A stretch of DNA of 5,161 bases from JAHJRN01 sp043805355. GTDB lineage: Bacteria > Patescibacteriota > Patescibacteriia > 2-12-FULL-60-25. Every line of letters starts with the position of its first letter. Position 1 is the first letter of the stretch. This document shows, piece by piece, positions 1 through 4,740 of this stretch. The notes beneath the pieces are model-generated. The model was not told the DNA's origin. It saw only the letters and a list, made by a program, of their open reading frames with translations, and ran no database searches. The stretch covers positions 1-5,161 of the forward strand of contig JAZDIB010000002.1 in the NCBI GenBank assembly GCA_043805355.1, in the 5' to 3' direction. The position numbers and the translations under genes are program-made.

Positions 1-1
1 C

Positions 2-706
2 ACCGGCCAAAGCAAGAGAGCGATCGAGGACCACTTCGACTACCCCTTCGAGCTAGCCCATCGTCTCCGAGAGCAACACAAGGGGGAGGAGTTGCTCGAG
101 GTGGAGCGTATCTCGGAGCTGGCCAACTTCGTGTACGTCCGGCAGAAGGGGCCGTACGGCAACGCGACGCCGGTCCTGAACAGCCGGCACCTCATCACGA
201 ACGAGCCGTTCGCCGTGCTCTTCGGCGACGAGATGTTCTCGGGCGCGGTCCCGCGGCTCAAGCAGATGATCGAGACGTACGAGCGGTACGGCGACCCAGT
301 GCTCGGCGTCATCCCGGTCGACGACGAGGGAACTAAGCGCTATGGCATCATCGACCCGGCGGCCGAAGTCGAACCCGGCGTGTTCCAGCTGAAGGGGATG
401 GTGGAGAAACCCGGACCGGAGAAGGCGCCGTCGCGGCTCGCGGCCATCGGCGCGTACGTGCTCACGCCGGATATCTTCGACGCCATCGCCGAGACCAAGC
501 GCGGCCACGGCGGGGAACTCATCCTCCTCGACGCCATCTTCACCCTGATGAAGACGCGACCCGTCTACGCTACGGTGCTGAAGGGCGAGTACCACGACAC
601 CGGCAGCAAGATCGGCTGGCTCAAGGCGAACATCGCCGAGGCGCTGCGGCGTCCCGACATGCGCGACGAGACGCGGACGTATCTGAAGAAGGCCTCGAAG
701 GCGTGA
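2..706 (+). CDS. galU: UTP-glucose-1-phosphate uridylyltransferase (GalU), 5'-truncated by window edge
   Basis: Enzyme of the cytoplasm that makes UDP-glucose from UTP and glucose-1-phosphate, for envelope sugars. The reading frame is open from base 2, so the real start is upstream; 234 residues are visible against the usual 280-300, so the N-terminal GxGTRxLP nucleotide-binding loop is missing. Visible family signatures (fragment numbering): TGQSKRAIEDHFD at 1-13, a clear GalU hallmark; VRQKGPYGN at 46-54, the base-contacting loop; FGDE at 74-77 with the likely metal Asp76; VEKP at 134-137, the sugar-binding Glu-Lys; GGELILLDA at 170-178; DTGSK at 199-203 with the second metal Asp. The internal TTG at 92 is not the start, because the conserved TGQSKRAIEDHFD lies upstream of it. 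Two loops differ from the common bacterial consensus (GLGHA is here GNATP; QLTDA is here ILLDA), so a related sugar nucleotidyltransferase remains possible. The TGA stop overlaps a GTG at 703, but the next gene probably starts at 763. Confidence 0.92.
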   Translation, partial: TGQSKRAIEDHFDYPFELAHRLREQHKGEELLEVERISELANFVYVRQKGPYGNATPVLNSRHLITNEPFAVLFGDEMFSGAVPRLKQMIETYERYGDPVLGVIPVDDEGTKRYGIIDPAAEVEPGVFQLKGMVEKPGPEKAPSRLAAIGAYVLTPDIFDAIAETKRGHGGELILLDAIFTLMKTRPVYATVLKGEYHDTGSKIGWLKANIAEALRRPDMRDETRTYLKKASKA

Positions 707-745
707 CGTCCGACGCCGCCAGTGGCAGGCCGCGTCCGTTTCGGA

Positions 746-751
746 TACACT
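746..751 (+). promoter_or_regulatory. Weak candidate -10 element before the solute-binding protein gene
   Basis: TACACT sits 11 nt upstream of the ATG at 763 and matches the -10 consensus in four of six positions. No convincing -35 is visible at the right distance. Transcription from it would begin within a few bases of the ATG, giving a nearly leaderless mRNA. A short palindrome, TCCG-TTT-CGGA at 735-745, abuts it. Readthrough from galU is an equally good explanation of expression. This is speculative. Confidence 0.22.
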
Positions 752-762
752 ACAGCCAAGGT

Positions 763-2187
763 ATGACCATCAGACGCATGGGACGTTTCATGACGGGGCT
801 CGTGCTCCTCTCGCTCCTCGCGGGGCAAGGATGCACCAAAGGCCTCGACTCCGCGACGCAGGCCGCGTCCAAGCGCACGGACCTCACCATCTGGTCCGTC
901 GTGGACGACGTGGACGTGTATCAGGACATCATCAGCGACTACCGCGCGCTCCATCCGTACGTCACGGTGAACTACCGCCGGTTCCGCCTGGAGGAATACG
1001 AGGATGCGCTCGTGAACGCGCTCGCCGAGGACCGCGGGCCCGATATCTTCCTCGTGCACGACACGTGGATCTCCAAATACCTCTCCAAGATCGAGCCCAT
1101 GCCGCTCCAGACCACGACCGCGTTCCAGCGCGTGGTCGGTACGCTGAAGAAGGAGACGACGTACGTGCTCGAGAGCGAGCCGTCCATCTCGGTGCGCTCC
1201 TACAAGACCAACTATCCCGACGCGGTCATCAAGGACACGGTCCGGACCGTGAACGTCTCGACCGATCCGGAGAAGCGCCAGCTCGAACAACGCATCGTAG
1301 CCGTGCCGATGTCGGTGGATACGCTCGCGATGTACGTGAACAAGGACCTCCTGAACGCGGCCGGCATCGCGACCGTGCCCAAGGATTGGGCCACGTTCCA
1401 GCAGGTCATCCCGCGGCTCGTGAAGCAGGACACGCAAGGCAACCTGCTCCAATCCGGCGCCGCGCTCGGCACGGCGTACAACGTGGAACGCATGTCCGAC
1501 ATCCTCTCGGCGCTCATGATGCAGAACGGCGCGGAGATGTCCGCGGAGGACGGCTCGCCGACGTTCGCCCTCATCCCGCCGGCCCTGAAGGACGTCCGCG
1601 AAGAGCCGCCCGCCTACCAGGCACTCTCCTTCTACACGGATTTCGCGAACCCGAGCAAGGAGGTCTACACGTGGAACGCGGCCCAGCCGGATTCGTACCA
1701 AGCGTTCATCCAGGGGAAGACCGCGTTCTTCTTCGGCTACAGCTACCACCTGCCGTACATCCGCGCGCAGGCCCCGAAGCTGAACCTCGGCATCGCGGCG
1801 CTCCCGCAGATCGAGGGGAATCCGGTCATGAACATGGCGAACTACTGGACGTGGACCGTCTCGAAGAAGACGAAGAACCGCGACCTCGCGTGGAACTTCC
1901 TCAATTTCATGATCAAGCCCGCGGAAGCGACGAAGTACCTCACGGAGGCCAAGCGTCCGGCGGCCGAGAAGTCGCTCCTGACGGCCCAGCTCGAGAATGA
2001 GGATGTCGGCGTCTTCGCCGCGCAGGTACTGACCGCGAAAAGCTGGTATCTCGGCAACGACCCGGGGGCCATGGAGGATGCGTTCAAGATGATGGTCGAC
2101 AACGTGCTGAACGGCGTCGAAGAAATTCCCACCGCCATCAAGAATGCCCAGCAGAAGATCAGCCAGACCGTGAAATATTCCTACTAG
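763..2187 (+). CDS. Extracellular solute-binding protein, family 1 (ABC-type, UgpB/MalE-like), putative lipoprotein
   Basis: 474 residues, normal for this family, which captures sugars or similar solutes outside the membrane. The n-region MTIRRMGRF carries four charges and is followed by a hydrophobic stretch (10-20) and Cys24. The preceding residues AGQG are a poor lipobox, so lipid anchoring is uncertain; a Ser/Thr/Ala-rich tether follows. The N-lobe begins with DLTIWSVVDD at 40-49 and contains the typical GPDIF at 92-96 and W102. VPMSVDTLAMYVNKDLL at 181-197 is the standard hinge-strand motif. ANYWTWTVSKK near 359-369 followed by an AWNFLNFM segment is the usual C-lobe signature. The stretch about 128-178 between the two N-lobe motifs looks longer than usual. 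ATG 763 was chosen because it gives a proper signal sequence; GTG 703 (overlapping the galU stop) would put 20 residues ahead of it, and ATG 778 or 790 would shorten the charged region. No permease or ATPase gene is adjacent; a pilin-like cluster begins 3 nt downstream. Confidence 0.87.
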   Translation: MTIRRMGRFMTGLVLLSLLAGQGCTKGLDSATQAASKRTDLTIWSVVDDVDVYQDIISDYRALHPYVTVNYRRFRLEEYEDALVNALAEDRGPDIFLVHDTWISKYLSKIEPMPLQTTTAFQRVVGTLKKETTYVLESEPSISVRSYKTNYPDAVIKDTVRTVNVSTDPEKRQLEQRIVAVPMSVDTLAMYVNKDLLNAAGIATVPKDWATFQQVIPRLVKQDTQGNLLQSGAALGTAYNVERMSDILSALMMQNGAEMSAEDGSPTFALIPPALKDVREEPPAYQALSFYTDFANPSKEVYTWNAAQPDSYQAFIQGKTAFFFGYSYHLPYIRAQAPKLNLGIAALPQIEGNPVMNMANYWTWTVSKKTKNRDLAWNFLNFMIKPAEATKYLTEAKRPAAEKSLLTAQLENEDVGVFAAQVLTAKSWYLGNDPGAMEDAFKMMVDNVLNGVEEIPTAIKNAQQKISQTVKYSY

Positions 2188-2190
2188 GCC

Positions 2191-3111
2191 ATGATGTCTT
2201 CCCTTCGATTTCGTTTCATCGCCGCGTTCGTCGTCCTCGTGGCGTGCGTGCTCCTGTCGCGTCCGACGGCCGTCTTCGCGGGTTCGGCGTGTGATACGGC
2301 GAAAGGTACCTGCTACAGCGCCGGCCAGTGCGAAATTCTGAAGCTCGAACAGCCGGGCGTCACGTCAGAGTCGGCGGACTGTGACACGGCCGACGACCCG
2401 GACGACAACGGGGACGTCTGTTGCATCCTGTCGACGCAACTTCCGGCGGCCGCATCCTGCACGGATTCCAACGGCAGCTGCATGGCTGAATGCGGGGCGA
2501 ACGATGAGAACATCGGCCTGTACGACTGCACGGAGGGGAAATGGTGCTGTAGGACCAAGACGAGCGTGACGGCGACGCCGGGGAACGCGGCGACAGCAAA
2601 GGATACCTCCGGTTCGGGCGCGCCGCAGGGCATCGTCCCGGGGGACGTCTACGCCAAATGCTTCAAGGGGAGCGACCTGTGCACGCTCGACGACATCGTG
2701 AAGACCGGCGTCGGGTTCGCGAACTTCCTCATGGGCCTCTCCGGCGCGCTCTTCCTCATCATCTTCATCTACGGCGGCGCCTTGTATCTCCTGTCCTTCG
2801 GGGACAAGACGAGGGTCGAGAAGGGGACCAAGGCCATCAAGGGCGCGGCGTTCGGCATGATCATCGTGCTCTCGGCCTGGACCATCGTCGCGCAGATCGT
2901 GAAGGGCATCACCGGGACGACCGGCGCAGAGACCGCGGTCCCGACCGGGAGCGACGCGAAGTGCCTCGCCCAGGGGAGCGCATGGTCGTGTCATACCTTC
3001 GAAGGCGCGACCGTGAACAATGTCCAACAGGCGTGGACGGGCCAGAGCCTGGATTGCAAGACCAACCTTTGCCCGGGCGACTTCCACACGGTCTGCTGCA
3101 AGACGAAATGA
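2191..3111 (+). CDS. Cysteine-rich secreted/membrane protein with VirB2-like two-helix pilin domain and three Cys modules
   Basis: 306 residues. Signal peptide 1-30 ending AVFA, before GSAC. The exported part has 20 cysteines: module 1 at C34, 41, 47, 64, 77, 78; module 2 at C90, 97, 101, 113, 119, 120; a pair at C157 and 164; and a C-terminal module at C258, 267, 289, 294, 302, 303. Each module ends in CC. A Thr/Ala/Ser/Gly linker (about 121-150) separates modules 1 and 2 from the helices at about 172-201 and 215-237. The helix-loop-helix core has Y194-G-G, the charged loop GDKTRVEKGTK, G222 and W230, matching the four downstream proteins. Positive charge in the loop predicts it is cytoplasmic and both termini external, so all modules would be in an oxidising place. 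The ATG lies 3 nt after the upstream stop with no Shine-Dalgarno, implying translational coupling. Family: T4SS pilin (VirB2/TrbC-like) by topology and motif; function of the Cys modules unknown. Confidence 0.85.
   Translation: MMSSLRFRFIAAFVVLVACVLLSRPTAVFAGSACDTAKGTCYSAGQCEILKLEQPGVTSESADCDTADDPDDNGDVCCILSTQLPAAASCTDSNGSCMAECGANDENIGLYDCTEGKWCCRTKTSVTATPGNAATAKDTSGSGAPQGIVPGDVYAKCFKGSDLCTLDDIVKTGVGFANFLMGLSGALFLIIFIYGGALYLLSFGDKTRVEKGTKAIKGAAFGMIIVLSAWTIVAQIVKGITGTTGAETAVPTGSDAKCLAQGSAWSCHTFEGATVNNVQQAWTGQSLDCKTNLCPGDFHTVCCKTK
2290..2550 (+). repeat. Two tandem six-cysteine modules (protein-level repeat) in the 2191-3111 gene
   Basis: Module 1 (2290-2424) has spacing C-x6-C-x5-C-x16-C-x12-CC; module 2 (2458-2550) has C-x6-C-x3-C-x11-C-x5-CC. 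Both have Gly two residues before the second cysteine (GTC, GSC) and end in adjacent cysteines. Module 1 is strongly acidic. The repeat is visible only at protein level; the DNA of the two copies is not obviously similar. A third module, 2962-3099, at the C-terminus has different spacing (C-x8-C-x21-C-x4-C-x7-CC) and lacks the GxC feature. Confidence 0.75.
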
Positions 3112-3121
3112 CCCTGAACGT

Positions 3122-3871
3122 ATGATGCGATTCCGTCTGCCGCTCTCACTCGTCCTCGCCGTCGCGGGGCTGCTGTTCCTGATGCCGCCCGTCCATGCGG
3201 CGAGCTGCACGGTCGGGACCTTCATCGGGACCTGCAAGGACGCCTGCACGGCGGACGAGGTCACCGGGCTCCAGGTCCAGATGGCGACGAAGGCGAAGCT
3301 TGACGCCGACACCACCTGCACCCAGACATGCTGCATCCTGAAGGGGTCGGCGCTGTGCTCGTGGGCGGCGAGCGATGCCAAGGTCGAGGGAGGGGAGTGC
3401 GGGAATCCCTGCACGGGCCTCGCCATGACGAGCAAGGGGTATCCGGAATTCTGCCCGGGCGGGACGACGTGCTGCGCGAAGATGCCGGGGGAGACGAAGA
3501 CCCTGAGCGGGAGCGGCGCGACGGCCCCGGCGTCCGGAGGCGGGTCGCCCGTCACGCTCACGAATCCGCTCGGGCCCAACGCGTCGTTCTATATCATCAT
3601 CCGGAACGTCATTCAGGCGTTTCTCGGCATGGTCGGCGGCCTCGCGTTGCTCGTCTTCGTCTATGCCGGCGTGCTCTGGATGACAGCCGGGTCGAGCGAC
3701 CGCGTGCAGAAAGCGAAGGACACGATGAAATACGCCGTCATCGGCCTCGCCATGATCGCGTTCTCGTACGTCATCACCTCGTTCGTCGTGGATGCCCTGA
3801 TGGGGAAGGTCGAGACGCCCGCCGCGCCCGTTGAAGTGGAATACGCGACTCCTGGTGATCCGAATCCATAA
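3122..3871 (+). CDS. Cysteine-rich secreted/membrane protein with VirB2-like two-helix pilin domain
   Basis: 249 residues from ATG 3122 (ATG 3125 is an equal alternative). The open frame extends back to an ATG at 3020, but that start would overlap the previous gene and bury the signal peptide, so it is rejected. Signal peptide 1-26, ending PPVHA, before ASC. Two six-cysteine modules follow: C29, 38, 42, 66, 70, 71 and C79, 93, 97, 111, 117, 118. A Ser/Gly linker with SGSGAT leads to NPLGPN at 148-153, a motif often seen ahead of such pilin helices. Helix 1 is about 157-187 and helix 2 about 203-226, with Y181-A-G, WMTAG, the loop SSDRVQKAK, G208 and Y216. The loop is one residue shorter than in the paralogues. 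The CCIL sequence after module 1 and the SGSGA linker are shared with the preceding gene, so the two are probably paralogues. The gap to that gene is 10 nt with no Shine-Dalgarno. Confidence 0.85.
   Translation: MMRFRLPLSLVLAVAGLLFLMPPVHAASCTVGTFIGTCKDACTADEVTGLQVQMATKAKLDADTTCTQTCCILKGSALCSWAASDAKVEGGECGNPCTGLAMTSKGYPEFCPGGTTCCAKMPGETKTLSGSGATAPASGGGSPVTLTNPLGPNASFYIIIRNVIQAFLGMVGGLALLVFVYAGVLWMTAGSSDRVQKAKDTMKYAVIGLAMIAFSYVITSFVVDALMGKVETPAAPVEVEYATPGDPNP
3206..3475 (+). repeat. Two tandem six-cysteine modules (protein-level repeat) in the 3122-3871 gene
   Basis: Module 1 (3206-3334) has spacing C-x8-C-x3-C-x23-C-x3-CC; module 2 (3356-3475) has C-x13-C-x3-C-x13-C-x5-CC. Both keep Gly two residues before the second cysteine (GTC, GEC), the C-x3-C pair and the terminal CC. 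They correspond in order to the two N-terminal modules of the 2191-3111 gene, including CCIL after the first. CPGGTTCC at the end of module 2 resembles CPGDFHTVCC at the end of the C-terminal module of the other gene. Confidence 0.75.
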
Positions 3872-4239
3872 TGACTATGATTGATGCGAAGTCGATAGAG
3901 GAACAGAGGTCGAAGTTCGGTTTCGAGGACACGTTCCAAGGCAAGGATATTCCCGGCATCATCAATACCCTCATCTCCTCGGCGTTGGCGCTCATCGGCG
4001 CGCTTTTTTTCGTGATGTTCCTCTATGGCGGGTTCACGTGGATGACGGCGGGAGGCGACAGCAAGAAAGTCGAATCGGCACGCAAGACGCTCATGAACGC
4101 GGCTATCGGACTCATCATCGTCGCCTTGTCGTATGCTATCGTGACGAACATCATCGGCCTCATCGCCACGGGGTCGGGGGGGACGACCGGGACCACGGAG
4201 ACGACCACGGAATGCATCTCCTGTCCCTCCGGAGGCTGA
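3871..4239 (+). CDS. Small two-helix VirB2-like pilin-family protein without signal peptide
   Basis: 122 residues. The ATG overlaps the preceding TAA by one base (TAATG), with no Shine-Dalgarno, so translation is probably coupled to the upstream cysteine-rich gene. The N-terminal 28 residues are polar and charged (EEQRSKFGFED region) and there is no signal peptide, unlike the four paralogues. Helix 1 is about 30-58 and helix 2 about 76-98. The core has Y52-G-G-F, WMTAGGDSKKVE at 57-68, G80 and Y88. A Gly/Thr-rich tail follows, ending ECISCPSGG with a CxxC at 115-118. The closest relative in the window is the gene at 4741, with WMTAGGDSKKV identical in both. Possible roles are a minor pilin or an assembly subunit; the missing signal peptide makes its insertion route unclear. 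ATG 3877 is a possible alternative start that would remove only two residues. Confidence 0.83.
   Translation: MTMIDAKSIEEQRSKFGFEDTFQGKDIPGIINTLISSALALIGALFFVMFLYGGFTWMTAGGDSKKVESARKTLMNAAIGLIIVALSYAIVTNIIGLIATGSGGTTGTTETTTECISCPSGG
3988..4010 (+). other. GC stem followed by T7 inside the 3871-4239 gene (terminator-like)
   Basis: GCGC at 3988-3991 can pair with GCGC at 4000-4003 across an 8-nt loop, and seven T residues follow at once. The stem is short (four GC pairs plus one possible G-U), so termination would be weak at best. It lies within the first-helix codons (Ala-Leu-Phe-Phe), where Phe/Leu demand explains much of the T-run. Confidence 0.2.
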
Positions 4240-4250
4240 ATCCTGTCTTG

Positions 4251-4279
4251 GGACCCACGTCCCTATCGGTACGGGGTCC
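4251..4279 (+). other. Inverted repeat in the 90-nt intergenic gap
   Basis: GGACCC at 4251-4256 pairs with GGGTCC at 4274-4279; CGT at 4258-4260 can extend the stem with ACG at 4271-4273, leaving A4257 bulged and a 10-nt loop. An alternative smaller hairpin, GGGAC/GTCCC at 4250-4263, competes with it. No T-run follows, so it is not a typical intrinsic terminator. It sits just upstream of the extended -10 candidate, so it may be an operator, or an RNA structure at the end of the upstream transcript. Confidence 0.4.
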
Positions 4280-4283
4280 GACC

Positions 4284-4292
4284 TGCTATCCT
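4284..4292 (+). promoter_or_regulatory. Candidate extended -10 promoter for the 4330 pilin gene
   Basis: TGCTATCCT is an extended -10 (TGn plus TATCCT, four of six matches to TATAAT). It lies in the only substantial gap after the solute-binding gene. Initiation near 4299 would give a leader of about 30 nt holding the strong ribosome-binding site. No good -35 is visible, which an extended -10 can tolerate. It would allow the 4330 gene to be transcribed more than the upstream genes. Confidence 0.4.
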
Positions 4293-4310
4293 ATCGACAT
4301 CCAACACAAG

Positions 4311-4321
4311 AAAGGAGGTGA
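4311..4321 (+). promoter_or_regulatory. Perfect 11-nt Shine-Dalgarno for the 4330 pilin gene
   Basis: AAAGGAGGTGA is fully complementary to the typical 3' end of bacterial 16S rRNA. The GGAGG core at 4314-4318 is 11 nt from ATG 4330 and 6 nt from ATG 4325. The 4325 ATG opens only ATG-ACA-TGA and its stop overlaps ATG 4330 as ATGA. The other gene starts in the window show no comparable site, so this gene is probably translated at a much higher rate. Confidence 0.85.
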
Positions 4322-4329
4322 CGCATGAC

Positions 4330-4731
4330 ATGACAAACACCACAAAAAAGCTCGTCCGTTTCGCAGCGACCCTCGGCATGACCGCAGCTATCGTATTGCC
4401 GTCCGTAGTGTTCGCGCAGCCGGACTCGCTCAGCGCAAATGACCTCGGCGTCGGGGCCATCCAATCGTCCATCAAGCTCGGGTCAGGAGACGTCCGACAG
4501 ACCGCAGCGCGCATCATCAACGTCGCGCTCGGATTCCTCGGTATCATCGCCGTCGTTATCGTCCTCCTCGGAGGTTTCAAATACATGATCTCCGGCGGGA
4601 ACGAGGAAAAGACGTCGGAAGCCAAGAAACTGATCGTCTCGGGCATCATCGGCCTGGCAATCATCCTTTCCGCGTGGGCCATCACCAGTTTCGTGATCTC
4701 GAGGCTCGTGACCGCAACGCAGGAAGTCTAA
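4330..4731 (+). CDS. Two-helix VirB2-like pilin, probable major pilin subunit
   Basis: 133 residues. Signal peptide 1-29: MTNTTKKLVRF n-region, hydrophobic core, cleavage after SVVFA. The mature protein of about 104 residues has a short polar start, then helix 1 about 62-87 and helix 2 about 102-126. Core motifs: RIINVALGFLGIIAV leading into L80-G-G-F, the loop MISGGNEEKTSEAKK at 86-100, G108 and W116. This small, cysteine-free form is the type commonly annotated as pilin in Candidate Phyla Radiation genomes (from general knowledge). VirB2-type pilins are processed by signal peptidase and kept in the membrane before assembly. ATG 4330 was chosen because it gives a clean signal peptide; the in-frame GTG at 4318 lies inside the Shine-Dalgarno and is implausible, and ATG 4325 is in another frame. 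It has its own promoter candidate and the only strong ribosome-binding site here, which fits an abundant structural protein. Confidence 0.87.
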   Translation: MTNTTKKLVRFAATLGMTAAIVLPSVVFAQPDSLSANDLGVGAIQSSIKLGSGDVRQTAARIINVALGFLGIIAVVIVLLGGFKYMISGGNEEKTSEAKKLIVSGIIGLAIILSAWAITSFVISRLVTATQEV

Positions 4732-4740
4732 CCACCGCAC

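Noticed and set aside
715..741. Possible intrinsic terminator after galU (small GC hairpin at 715-730 then CGTTT)
   Set aside because: Stem is six pairs with a bulge and a three-base loop, and there is no real T-run.
703..762. GTG start at 703 overlapping the galU stop for the solute-binding gene
   Set aside because: It would place 20 non-signal residues before the n-region of the signal sequence; ATG 763 gives a normal signal sequence. Stop-start overlap keeps it barely possible.
565..1749. Long open frame on the - strand (394 codons) across the galU end and solute-binding gene
   Set aside because: It is antisense to two clear genes and its translation is rich in Arg, Val, His and Glu without any recognisable motif, as expected from the shadow of a GC-rich coding frame.
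831..2000. Alternative + frame of 389 codons inside the solute-binding gene
   Set aside because: Arg/His/Ala/Gly-rich nonsense composition with no family motif, overlapping a well-supported gene.
3020..3121. Upstream ATG at 3020 for the second cysteine-rich gene
   Set aside because: It overlaps 92 bases of the preceding gene and puts 34 Arg-rich residues before an evident signal peptide.
2365..3579. Long open frame on the - strand (404 codons) opposite the two cysteine-rich genes
   Set aside because: Shadow frame: no domain, compositionally biased, and the + strand proteins have signal peptides, helices and patterned cysteines.
4011..4328. Frameshift product or separate gene in the -1 frame downstream of the T7 tract
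   Set aside because: The frame is open but its translation is His/Arg/Asp-rich and looks like a shadow of the pilin-like gene; no second feature supports a product.
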